The notes below the pieces were generated by a model. That model had not been told where the DNA came from, made no database searches, and saw only the letters and a list, made by a program, of their open reading frames with translations. From contig WTPW01000067.1 in NCBI GenBank assembly GCA_009809945.1, positions 1 to 64,000 on the forward strand: DNA of 64,000 nt, in the 5' to 3' direction. Shown piece after piece: positions 10,364-20,414 of this stretch; the first letter of the stretch is position 1, and the number at the start of each line of letters is the position of its first letter. The translations under genes were made by a program, and so were the position numbers. Source of the DNA: Gigaspora margarita. Lineage: Eukaryota; Glomeromycota; Glomeromycetes; Diversisporales; Gigasporaceae.

Positions 10364-10741
10364 ATTTCAGCGAAGAGTATAAGCCTTGTTTTTCCAATTA
10401 TAGCTTGCATCTACTTTTTGTGACCAGTCATTACCTAAAAGTAATGAATAAGAAGTGCCATTCATAACTTCCACATCTAGAGGAATAGTGGTTCCTTCAA
10501 TTTCTAATAGAAGATTTTTAATAATTCCAAGAGGGCGAACTGATGATCCAGCAGCAGAAACAATAAGGCTAGTAGAAGGAGCTTCAATTTTCAATTCAAG
10601 TTCTTTTACAACTTGGTGAGAGATCATGCTAACAGCAGCACCACTATCAATAACAGCATGGTAAGGTTTTCCTTGAAGTTTGATATTACATTTAACAGGA
10701 TGGTATAGGTTGGAGTCTGGATCTGGGTTGATTTGGATTCC
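10364..10741 (-). pseudogene. Retropepsin-like aspartic protease of gypsy element 1
   Basis: The frame reads YHAVIDSGAAVSMIS (active-site Asp-Ser-Gly at 10640-10648), then hydrophobic strands and SLLLGNDW, as in pepsin-like proteases of Ty3/gypsy elements, which act as homodimers to process Gag-Pol. The likely start of the open segment is upstream near 10741, where the frame changes relative to the knuckle region. TGA at 10364-10366 interrupts it after TLR where Trp is plausible. The active site itself looks complete. Confidence 0.85.
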
Positions 10742-11194
10742 TGGGTCAAGTAACTAGCAAGAGAGGTACGTATAGATTCATTGACAAGAAAAGCTTCAAA
10801 CTGCTCATAGGTATAATCATTTGCAGTATCAATTGTATATACATCACGGGGGTAAGGAGTAGAAGAGTGATTCCTAGATCTGGATCGATCAGAGGATCAG
10901 TAATTTCAGTCATTTCTGTATCTATCACGTGATTGACTTCAGCTTCGGGGTCGGTCATATCCAGAGCGGTTATTATTATAATTCCGGTCCCTGGATCAGC
11001 TTCGGTGTCTAGATCTGGATCTATCATAGGACTGGTTGTTTCTAGAAGAGTAATTATTACTTTGACCTCAGGATTGGTATCCTTGGTTGTCCCTTTTGTT
11101 ATCCTGGAATCGGGCATGACAATTTCGGATGAAATGTCCTTTTTGTCCACAATAGTAACAGGTGGCATTGGTAGCTCCTTGTTGGGGTTAGTCT
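10742..11194 (-). pseudogene. Gag C-terminal zinc knuckle and Arg/Ser-rich tail, riddled with TGA
   Basis: One frame gives CYYCGQKGHFIRNC (11119-11160), a canonical CCHC knuckle, then an RS-rich tail (YDRSRSRHRS..., RSRNHSSTPYPRD). Five TGA codons occur in this short stretch, each in a position where Arg between Ser residues would fit (CGA to TGA). This frame is +1 relative to gag and -1 relative to protease, so at least two small indels are also present. The open frame 10746-11168 in another phase is a shadow. Confidence 0.75.
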
Positions 11195-13203
11195 TTATTT
11201 TGGCCAGAGTAATAGGCAGGAGTAGGAGTAGGGGCAGCTTGCTTTTTCTTCAAGATTGATACTAAGCTTAGCAATTTGTTCCGTAAGGCGCTCTATAGCT
11301 TTGTTGGTATCATTTGCATTATGGTCAGAGGTCATTATTCGTCCGGTTTCCCATTTATGTGCTTCAGCAATTGCAGCATCCAAAGTTTCAGGTTCAGCAG
11401 CCTGAACATTCATAGCATATTCTGGACGTAATCCTTGGATAAAGAATTGAATCATAACTGGGGCAGGAAAAACTTCTCTTGGGTCTACTCTTCCTCTGAG
11501 TCATTTAAAGCGGCTAATATAGGTATCAACTGTATCTGTGCCTTGTTTAATTTCAAAGAGTTGTTTTTGCCAAGTGGCTTTCTGTTTAGTAGTGCTGAAT
11601 TTTTCTTTGAAAATATGGGTAAAACTAATAACATCCGCATTGTCATGGTCTTCATTATGAAAATAGGTAGGCTCATGCTCAAGACTAGTAAGCCATTCCT
11701 GAGCATTATCNTTCATATATGCACAAGCAAGTTCTAGTTGGCGAGCGGGACTCCAATAGTTAGCTTTGGCAGCTCGTTCAAATTCTTCTATCCAAGTTAC
11801 AGGATCTTGGGTTCCATCACCACGATAGAAGTCTATTTTCATAAGAGATTTTTCACCGCCTCTTCCCATAGCATTGGCAAGGGCAGTCATAGCTTCAGCA
11901 GCAGCATTTAAAGCGTCGTTGGCCATAGCTTCTTCAGGTTCTGGGTCTTCTACAGTAGCGTCTGATTCTGAATCTGAAAATATAAGTTCTTCTGGGTTGG
12001 GTTCTTCAAGTTCTTCTTCTGATTCTTCTGATTCAATTAATTCTTCGTTGGGGTTTTCTTGTTCTTGTAAATTTACTTCTTCTAAATTTATTTCTTCTTT
12101 AGCTTCTTCTGGATAAGCTCCAACTATTCGAGGTTCAATAACTTCAACTTGGGGTAAGTGAATTCGGTTATCAGTTTGCAGAGGAGGTAGGTTAAGAGGA
12201 GGAAGGTTGAATGCTTGATTGATTTGAGGATTAGGTTCGTTTATTAGGTTTGGTTGAGGGGTAGGTACTGGGAGTACTTNGATGATTTGGTGACCAGTGN
12301 GAGNAGNTTGTGGGATGAAAAGTTGTCGACGTAAAGGAGGTGTATTAAGGGGAGTAGTATTAGGAGTTGTATTAGCTTGGTATAGTTCNTTTACAACTGG
12401 TAATTGGGTGGTTACTGGTGGAGGAGTTCGTNNAAAATATTGTGCAGGATTAAGATTTTGGATAAATCTTGGTAGTAGATTAGGAGGTGGAGTATCAGGT
12501 CNAGTAAGAGGTTGGTCAAGGCGAATTTCAGAAAAAGGTGAAGAGGGAAGTGGAATACGGGGAGGGAATTGGACTTGGGTAGTATTTTCATCGTAGGGTA
12601 AGAGAGAAGATGTGTGAGAAGGTCCAGCAAAATTATCTAGATCTTCCGGTTCTAAGGTATGTATTGATCGAGTGGTAGGAGAAATTCTATAATCTAACTC
12701 TTCGTCAGTTCCTTGAGTAATAGGAGAAAGATGATCAAGGTTATCGATTACTCGAGCAAGGATTGGAGTAGAAATAGCAGGGGTTTCAAGATGGACGTCA
12801 AAGGCATTTCTTTCAAAGTCAGAGGGTAGAGAAGGAGCAAGAGTAAAACGAGTATTGGCACGAAGGAGAGCAGCAATAACTGCTAAAGGATCAAGGTGAG
12901 GGTTGTTGTATTGGCAGCTAAAAACAATGTCCCTAGCGGCAGCTCTAAGGGTATTGTAATCTCGAGGGTGAGTTAAAATAAAATGGGCGTCAACCGTTTG
13001 TTGAGTATAGCGATGGGCAAAATAGGTAGTTCGTATTCGTTCCAAAAGCGACGGAAGGCTTGATGATATCCTACAGGTGGGTAGCAAAGGCTTCAAGATA
13101 AATCAGGGTTGGTAACTTGTATAACTTCAGTGGCAAGAGCAGAGGGGTGGTGAAGATTGTGAGCTTCGATTTGTTCTAAATGAATTTGATAAGCTCTACT
13201 CAT
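11195..13203 (-). pseudogene. Gag of gypsy element 1
   Basis: The most likely start is ATG at 13201-13203 (MSRAYQIHLEQIEAHN), which runs into a TGA near 13096 and then a frameshift into the long frame ending at 11501. The long frame carries a Pro/Gln-rich middle with several ambiguous bases, an acidic Glu/Ser stretch, and the Retrotrans_gag fold (FYRGDGTQDPVTWIEEFERAA ... WLTSLEHE ... FSTTKQKATWQKQLFEIKQG). A TGA at 11498-11500 stands where the homologous gag of element 2 has Trp (KFKWLVTRVDPE), and the frame then continues as RGRVDPRE and FIQGLRPEYAMN to 11195. Gag would form the virus-like particle. The upstream end faces a primer-binding site at 13611-13626. Confidence 0.8.
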
Positions 13204-13369
13204 ATAAAAAGGTCTAAGAGGTAAGCAATTAAAAAAAAAATTTTAATTTAAGAGGAAAGAGAAAAGGGGTTAGATACTAAGAGGTCTAAAATATACTACG
13301 AAAAGTTAAGAAAATTTTCAATCTGGGCCTAAAAGAAAATAACTAATAACAAATAAATAAACAATAAAA

Positions 13370-13515
13370 GTGCTACAAAAGCAGAGGCTTCAAGTATGCC
13401 CTTCTGAACGAATCTTTTTCAATTCGACAGGAAAATACCAGTGCTACAAAAGCAAGAGGCTTCAAGTATGCCCTTCTGAACGAATCTTTTTCAATTCGAC
13501 AGGTAAACCAAAAAT
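13370..13515. repeat. ~72-bp tandem duplication in the gypsy-1 leader
   Basis: Two near-identical copies lie head to tail between the primer-binding site and gag. Each begins GTGCTACAAAAGCA and contains CTTCAAGTATGCCCTTCTGA and CAATTCGACAGG; the second has an extra A. The duplication creates a small open frame (13370-13585) with no other coding support. Confidence 0.85.
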
Positions 13516-13610
13516 AATAACTTTAATAAGAGGAGAAAAGAGACACGAGAGATATCCTTGCAGAGAGAAGAGGAAAAGGTCCTAAGGGTTTTGGCTGTTT
13601 TTAATAATTT

Positions 13611-13626
13611 CCGCCAGAAGGCACCA
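13611..13626 (-). promoter_or_regulatory. Candidate primer-binding site of gypsy element 1
   Basis: Three bases after the 5' LTR end (CTTGTAACA, minus strand) the sequence reads TGGTGCCTTCTGGCGG. Minus-strand primer sites begin TGG, complementary to a tRNA CCA end. The tRNA cannot be named from the sequence alone. Candidate sites at 17944-17961 and 35407-35422 also begin TGGTG. Confidence 0.5.
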
Positions 13627-13629
13627 AAA

Positions 13630-16600
13630 TGTTACAAGTGACTATTGCCTTCAATATAGTACTTGCAACACAACACACAGTGACAGGGATCTTGTAAGGG
13701 TCAGAGAAAATATGAAGCGGTGTGCAAGTGGAATATTACTTCACTAGAGCGGTTCGTTGTATTTATTTATTAAGGAGCAAGAGAGTATTTATTTGGCAAA
13801 GATATATTTTATTTATTTATAAGATAATATTCAAGATAGATAACTATTCCTAAACATTAGGGGGAGAAGAGGGGAATCTGAGTCTATTGTACAGGAGGGC
13901 AGAAAGCTAGGTTTTATATACCTTTTGATCATTAGAAGTAGAAACAGTAGAAATGGTAGAAATGGTAGAAATGGTAGAAATGGTAGAAATGGTAGAAATG
14001 GTAGAAATGGTAGAAATAGTAGAAATGGTAGAAATGGTAGAAATGGTAGAAATGGTAGAAATAGTTAACTGTTACTCGTACTTCTAACTTAGCCATTTAT
14101 AGTTAATAATATAAAATAATATAAAATAATATAATAAAATAAAATAATCCAATAAAATATAATTAAAATAATATTAGAAAATACATTAAAAAAACTAATA
14201 CTAAAACTCATTCTATAACAGTATCTAATCCATTGGGTTATCAGGTACGTTCTACTATTACTAATTACGACCTTCTCTTCTTTTTTAGCATTTCTCAGTC
14301 TTACTTTTCACATTACGACTATGCTATTGCTACCATTTATTTCTACACTATTTACTATCTTGATCAACACACAAGCTTTACTCTTGAGCACTGGCTCAAT
14401 ACTATTTGGGCGAATGCCCATGTTTAAATATTGGGAGTAGTCATCATTAAGGCCTTCAAGGTCTTTAGTTTCAGAGCATTTGTCATCGATAGGGTCTGAC
14501 TCAAATTCTATTCTTTCGTCCTTAATTGCACTTGCACCATTTTGAGAACAAGATTCTGGGGTATACTGTCTATTAGAATCTGCATCATCATGGTAACAAT
14601 TACCAACTATAAATGCTCTACTGACACTACTTGCATTAGTCAATTTTTTATAATATTTGAATGCTTTATGTTCGTCTTCTTCAATTTCAAATCCATCTTA
14701 ATAACAATATCCAATGCTGTAACTTCCACTAATATTCCCCATCTCTGCTGCTTTCTGATTATAATCGAATAACTTATTGTTATCCACTATTCTGTTTTTA
14801 CTATGAAGTAGTTCTCTTGGATTAGGTGTGCATATTTCAATATCAGCAGATTTTTTTAGTTTTAGCTGAATTGATATGGAGATCGTGGTCATTTAGGTAA
14901 GAATTTCTTTCTTTAGGTTTTTCATCCGCATTCCACTTAATTGTTCTTCTAAATTGGGTTACTCTTTCTATGCGCAAATTGCAGGCCCATTTTAAAGCTT
15001 CTCCTTCGAGAACTAGTTCAGGTTTATCATCTTTTAATTTTTCTATATTTTCTTGATTGGTTGACCCCTTAATTTTGTCATCTAGTTCTTGGTTCTTTTT
15101 CTTTTCCCAGTTTCTAACAATTGTATTTTTCTTTGCTTCCACCATCCTAGGTTTATCATTCACAATTCTTTCAGGACCCACAGGTACATCAACGGATTTC
15201 TGGTAATAAATGAATGCTTCATGTTTATCTTTTTTATTTTCTGTTGCGTTCTGATAGTGCTGTTCGAGTTTATCTGTTACATCGGTCTGACCTGTACCAT
15301 CCTCTACATTATCAACTTTAGAGGGTAGCCAATTTCAGCCTTGGGCCCTTTAGATCTGGACGATCAGCCTTTCACAACTACAAGTTAATCTTCAATTAAA
15401 TTTTCCAGAACTATCTCTGGATCTAATTCAACTATCCCTGGATCTAATTCAACATCTTTTGCTTCTAGGCCTTCCTTGTTAATTACTAAATTAGCACTAT
15501 TATTTTCCTCTGATGATTCTAGGACATAATATGATTCAAGATCTCCAATTGCAGTAGATAGATGAAACATTTCTAGGTAGACTTCTTGAACTAATACCTT
15601 AATATGCGAAGATAAGTATATAGTCTCTTCGATCTCTGCTGATTTTGTAGCATTCTTGGTAACTTTATTATTTCTTGCAATAGCAATTGGATCAGTATAA
15701 TTACATTCAGAGTTATTGCCTATATCAGTAGGTCTTTAAAAATGATCAGATGCTTCTTGTTCGTCTATTTCAATATTGGCGCTTTGGTTACTAATCTCTT
15801 TACCTTCATCTTTTTTTTTTTTTATTTTCAAAGTGTCTGCTTAGAGATCAGGAAATTTTATTCAAGATTTTAGGGCCATTAGTAATCCCACGTGGAGAAC
15901 TACTAACATTTATTACAATGACGAGAGTACAACTAGCCACACCTGCAACTTTTGGTTGCCTATTTAAGTAGCTACCCTAAGGTTCTATACTAGCTGCCAT
16001 ACCTGCAACCCACATACTGGCATTGCCTATTTAAACCTTCTGATCCTTGTCCCTCCTGCCAACCCTCTTGTATCACTAGAACATTGTTCTAGATACTGGT
16101 TCCATGCCCTTAGGACTCCATACACCAGGCAGGTATTCTCGCGAAAAACTTGGTAGAGTGGTACCTGTCCCATACAGATATTCACCTATACTTCAGTAAT
16201 TATCGCTATGGCTCGCGCCAACACTTGCAAGACAAGGTAACTCCTGTTCTCTTACCAATACCTACTTCTGCCCTTGCGAAGTTCACCAACCCCAGTACCC
16301 CATCCCTTCATCTTCCTGAGCATATTTCCTAGTAGTTCCCAAAACTCCCAATCTGATTGCCTGGAAAGATCGGTTAGCCTGGCTTTAGGATACCATTATG
16401 GTCTCCCTTTCCTTGGTCCACGCTTCTATAACATGTGTCCTTTTCCTCTAGTACGACTCTGGCAGCTCAGTTGGTAGGGTCCTCCGACCCTCTATACGTC
16501 CTAGTTTTCCTAGCTAGCCTACCCATTCCAACTCCATTTTGTAATACCGTTGAAAGCTGACTATTCTCCGCTCAGGGCTTGCCAAGCATGTTTCCCATTC

Positions 16601-16688
16601 TAACACCCCCCGGGGGTTATTTTTCTCGCCCTTATGCAGAGCTTCCAAATCAGTATTGTTGTTATACCAATATGCCCTTGGTGCAACA
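13630..16688 (-). repeat. ~3.05-kb terminal direct repeat (5' LTR) of gypsy element 1
   Basis: Partner of 3257-6306. The plus-strand left end TGTTACAAG and the probable right end GGTGCAACA (16680-16688) form a short TG..CA-type inverted terminus. This copy extends ~9 bp further than the left copy, which is cut by an ambiguous base. It contains the same minisatellite (13936-14063) and the same open frames. No convincing target-site duplication was seen (flanks AGTAT and CAGAT). Confidence 0.8.
14308..15570 (-). pseudogene. Decayed Sel1-like repeat gene, second LTR copy
   Basis: The translated frames of 3935-5197 recur here (15570-15385, 15181-14843, 14892-14308), with the same internal TAA. 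They show the Sel1 motifs described for the left copy. Identity of the frames, stop codons included, means the decay pre-dates the last duplication of the repeat. Confidence 0.6.
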
Positions 16689-16754
16689 CAGATTACAGAT
16701 CCACCAATCTAGCTTATAGTTTGAGTTAACATAACACAGGTATGAATTTTCGAA

Positions 16755-16850
16755 AAACACCTCCAGTAGGATTCGAACTCTGTACCTGTAGTCACAAATG
16801 CTTGGGGGGTGACAAACATCCAACTTCACTAAGTTGCCACACCCCTCTCT
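16755..16850 (-). other. tRNA-like (pol III box) remnant
   Basis: The minus strand contains GAGTTCGAATCC, a perfect B-box/T-loop core, and about 55 bases upstream GTGGCAACTTAGTGAAGTTGG, which resembles an A box. The acceptor and T stems do not pair properly, so this is not an intact tRNA gene. A tRNA-derived SINE remnant or tRNA pseudogene inside the outer LTR element is more likely. Confidence 0.4.
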
Positions 16851-16868
16851 TTACCTTCATCTTCATTT

Positions 16869-17081
16869 TCACAACAAGGTACAATTGTATAGGTTTTGGC
16901 GGCAGCTCCAATTTCTGCAGATTGTTGAACAATACGTAGATGTCTTGTCTTCATCTTCTTCAAGACCACTTACTTCCGAAGGTCCTTGAATAGCTTCTTC
17001 CTCTTTTTTGACCAAGGGTTCTTCCGCAAGGTAGTTATCGATTATATCCAGGATGAAGTCATCAAATTCAAATTCGGGCAA
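16869..17081 (-). pseudogene. Acidic ORF fragment internal to the outer LTR element
   Basis: A frame of 70 codons rich in Asp/Glu (DDFILDIIDNYLAEEPLVKKEEE). It may be the C-terminal continuation of the ORF at 17261-17635 after frame changes. No family is recognised. It lies in the internal region of the outer element on its coding strand. Confidence 0.3.
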
Positions 17082-17260
17082 TCAGCTATTTGTATCATTA
17101 ATGATACTTTTCACTTTATCACTATTTCAACTACTACTTCTGGAGGTATGAGTTTCGTATTGAGTAGATTTTTGATAATACACGGATGCCTTATATATTT
17201 TATTTTTGCCTTCAGCTTTTTGACCTTTCTGCAATTTTGTTAAGAGATCATCAAGAGTTT

Positions 17261-17640
17261 TTAAGTATCACCAAGTAGATCATCTAACTTGTTTTCTGAA
17301 ATGCTATTCCGGTTTGGCATTAAGTCGTTGGATCTTTGGGAGACATAAAGAGTATCACAGACCTCTTTGATAGTTGTTCTTTTCTTTTGGGGTTCAACTG
17401 GATGAGCCTCTTGGGGAAACATAGTTTTACTAGAAGGAAGGAGTACGATTTCTTCTACTTCTTTCTTTTTCCCATTTCTTATTATATTCTTTAATACTTC
17501 CAATGAAAATTCTAGGGCTTCGGGAATATGCTTATCATGAAGAGCTTTGGAAAATTTTTCATTAATTATTTCTTGGACTTCGTTCATTTGTTCCAAGGTA
17601 AGTGATCTAAAGAGCATAGTGCACTTTTCATCCAACAGTT
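17261..17640 (-). CDS. Unknown ORF of the outer (non-autonomous?) LTR element
   Basis: About 124 codons on the same strand as the element's primer site and polypurine tract. The protein is helical and charged (LTLEQMNEVQEIINEKFSKAL, then EALEFSLEVLKNIIRNGKKKE) with a basic Thr/Ile-rich tail. The frame can be extended a little upstream (HPILECLYVKLLDEK). Another open stretch, MSLQSPALYIYSINM in a different frame near 17790, could be its N-terminal part. No RT, protease or integrase occurs in the ~1.4 kb of the outer element's own internal sequence, so it probably depends on other elements. Function unknown; a gag-like role is possible but unproven. Confidence 0.35.
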
Positions 17641-17943
17641 TTACATATAGGCACTCAAGAATGGGATGCCTCCCTTTTCAGTACTGAGAACACAAGGATT
17701 TCTTCAATAGAGTTTTTCGAGTTTGCTTCTTGGGGTCGATTGCACACTATACATATTTTTGGACATATTAATACTATAGATGTACAGAGCAGGTGATTGG
17801 AGGGACATAAAATTTTCGTGATTTTTAATTTTATAATCCATCTTTTCATTTTATAAAGAGAACTATATTCATGAGTATGATTATTAATAAGTGAAGGTAT
17901 TATGTTTTTTTTTTTTCTTAAGTTTAATGCTTTTTTTTTTAAA

Positions 17944-17961
17944 TCCACACAATCAGCACCA
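17944..17961 (-). promoter_or_regulatory. Primer-binding site of the outer LTR element
   Basis: Two bases after the LTR end (CTATTACA, minus strand) the sequence reads TGGTGCTGATTGTGTGG. Its place, TGG start and strand agree with the polypurine tract at 3120-3133, so the outer element is oriented right to left. Confidence 0.6.
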
Positions 17962-17963
17962 AT

Positions 17964-18928
17964 TGTAATAGTTGTTTGGGAGAGTGGGTAAAACAATATA
18001 GACAATAGTGCTAATTTACACTCCAACTGTGTACGGGGAGAGAGATATATAAAGCTCAAGGGTTTGATTAAGTCGAATATGCAATCACTTAATAAAATAA
18101 AGACACAGATGCTAGTGAGGCTAATATCGGGGATATCAATAATTCGATATCAATATAATAATAAAAAGATATTATACAAATGAATGATAAGGTCAGGTAT
18201 CGGGATTAATTTCGGTCAGGTGATATCGATGTAGGTGAAATTTAGTAAGGGTTGGAAATTTTATTTAGGGGATAAAGTAAGTTCTAAATCTATTAACAAA
18301 TACTAGACAATCTAAAAGAGATAACGTTTATCATATAAATATTCAAACTAAAAGACTTTACAAAGTCTAATTCGTAGGCCAATACGAATCACATGTATAA
18401 TTTCAAGAAATCAACAAGACTACTTTAAACCAGAATTCGAGTCTTAATAAAGCTGATTCGAGGTTACAAGCCAATTCAGTCCGTCGAATTGAGTTACAAA
18501 GTGTTTTATTAAAGTTAAAGTCAAATTCAAGGATAAGTATAATTTCTTTATTTAAAGGTAAAAGTCAAATGATTTATTTAATACTAAAGGAAGGAATTAT
18601 TTATTTAACATCGATAGGAACTTAATTATCCTTTCTTGGCCTTAAACTTGGGGCCTTTATATACATTTTAGATGTTAACTACATTTACACCTTTCTACTT
18701 CGTTTACATATTGCTACTATGTTTACGCTGTAATTACTACGTTTATGCAGTGGGCTTTTTCTGAACCTTCATTGTCCAACAGGTTTAAACAGCGCCCAAA
18801 ATGATTCATGTGCTTAAGCCACCATGCCACCCATCATTACCATTTTAGTATGAATTATTTACATCGGGAACTAATACAAATAAAGGAATTATTTACAATT
18901 TCAAAAAATAAATTTTTAATTCGTTACA
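17964..18928 (-). repeat. 5' LTR of the outer LTR retrotransposon
   Basis: Direct-repeat partner of 2119-3119, with intact short inverted ends TGTAA...TTACA. Shared landmarks include CTCCAACTGTGTA, AGGGGATAAAGTAAGTTC and TTCAAAAAATAAATTTTTAA. Divergence between the two LTRs is clearly higher than between the two gypsy-1 repeats, which fits the outer element being older and gypsy 1 having inserted into it. Confidence 0.8.
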
Positions 18929-19050
18929 CCGACCAGTCAAGATTATGACCGATGAAAAATTCTTAATAATTATTGTACAGATTATAATGAAATCCAGATT
19001 AAAATAAAATTAAAGTAATCTCGAAAACTAAATTTTTTGGGATGCATTTT

Positions 19051-19079
19051 TTAGGGTTAGGGGTTAGGGTTAGGGTTAG
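19051..19079 (+). repeat. Interstitial telomere-like repeats
   Basis: Five close-packed TTAGGG-type units (TTAGGG, TTAGGGG, TTAGGG, TTAGGG, TTAG). TTAGGG is the telomere repeat of many fungi. The run lies ~120 bp beyond the outer LTR element in otherwise AT-rich DNA. Confidence 0.8.
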
Positions 19080-19386
19080 TTTTAAAGAAAATTATAATAA
19101 ACGGGTTTTAGAAGGTTGGCATGTTAAGTAGAAAATGTAGATTTTATTTTAAATTATAATCTGCGACAATTATTGCTTAAAATCCATATCGGTGTATCTG
19201 TATCATCTGATAAATAGAGAAATCAACCCACTACTCAAAAATTTTTCAGATCGTGTGACTTTTGCATGATTAATGATATGATTCATTTTTAAATAAAACT
19301 TTTTTTATTAATATAAGTGAACAATAATGATAAATATAAAAATAACAGGTATATATATTAATGTATATCACATGAACTGAAAATTT

Positions 19387-19544
19387 TTTAGGTGGTGATT
19401 TAAACCCGGTTGAGAAATACCTTGTTCATAATTCCGCCAAATTTGCAAATCATTGGCCAGAATTATAACAACCCAATTTTAATTCTGGTCAAATGATCTG
19501 CAATTTTGACAGAATTGTATACTAGTGTAGAATCGCCACCCAAA
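19387..19544. mobile_element. Foldback MITE, ~158 bp
   Basis: The ends TTTAGGTGGTGATT/AATCGCCACCCAAA are inverted. A central palindrome pairs AATTCCGCCAAATTTGCAAA with the reverse complement of CTGCAATTTTGACAGAATT. A related palindrome, without obvious ends, lies at 19709-19803. Confidence 0.6.
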
Positions 19545-19708
19545 CTATTATGATCATATAAAGTATGTGGTTAAAAGTTGATTTGTTTGTGCTGAAATCA
19601 TAGTCATAAATTCTATCATGATGTATTGTGAAATTTGCTATGAAACTTGCTATCATGATGCATATTTTGTGTTGGAATTAATTTCGATATGCAAAACAAA
19701 TAGTTAAT

Positions 19709-19803
19709 AATTCCGGTCAAATTTGCAGATCATTTGGGCAGATCTAGAACAAACCAACTTTAAATGTGGTCAAATGATCTGCAAGTTTGACCAGAATTAT
19801 GAG
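19709..19803. repeat. Second copy of the 19.4-kb foldback core
   Basis: The left arm AATTCCGGTCAAATTTGCAG and the right arm CTGCAAGTTTGACCAGAATT are inverted, each extended by TCATTTG/CAAATGA. The arms match those at 19430-19520, so both derive from one small family. Confidence 0.6.
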
Positions 19804-20414
19804 CGATGGTTTTATTGATCATGTGATGCAAATCGCTGTGCTTTGTTTCTCTTTCAGAGTCTGTGTCACTTATTTAGATATTTGATTGAATAATTGCGGA
19901 AATAATTTATCGGCTATTACCGTATGACTGAACGCGGTCAACCGGCTATGCCGTGAGAAATAACACGTGCGATTCAGAATCGACGTAAATTTAGAAAAGA
20001 CGCGGACATAGTACACCCCGAGTTTTTAAAATCTGTGTAATATATATTAGCGCTGATCAGTATAGATTTTAAAAATCAGCCCCGTACTATTACTGATCTG
20101 CTCCTCTATGTCATACTGATCTGATCGCAGGTTTATAACCAATCAAAAAACGTTAAAGCATAATAACTTGACTATATTACTATATTAATTTTAACACACT
20201 GATCACATTTTGGATTTAACCATAATTTTATTGGTTGGTAGATCGACATCAACTACGAACTATAAGAATCGCTGAGAAAATTAGTAATTATCAGATAATC
20301 TGGGCAGCGAAAATTCTGATCAAAAATTTACGAAAAATGGAATAATCTAGAAATCAATCATCTAAATCTCTGGTGGAATGTAATTTTCTTAATATATTCA
20401 CTATTTTTTATTAA

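Noticed and set aside
10746..11168. 140-codon minus-strand frame over the Gag tail
   Set aside because: The neighbouring phase gives the CCHC knuckle and RS-rich tail; this frame is a shadow.
11874..12596. Ser- and Gly-rich plus-strand frames opposite gag
   Set aside because: Antisense shadows of the acidic and Pro-rich parts of gag.
7207..13203. TGA read as Trp (alternative genetic code) to explain the stops
   Set aside because: Several TGA codons stand at Arg positions, e.g. in the knuckle of element 2 and the RS-rich tail; TAA/TAG and frameshifts also occur, and the kelch gene needs no recoding.
17655..18059. 134-codon minus-strand frame
   Set aside because: Half of it lies in the LTR, and it crosses the primer-binding site, so it is not a plausible gene.
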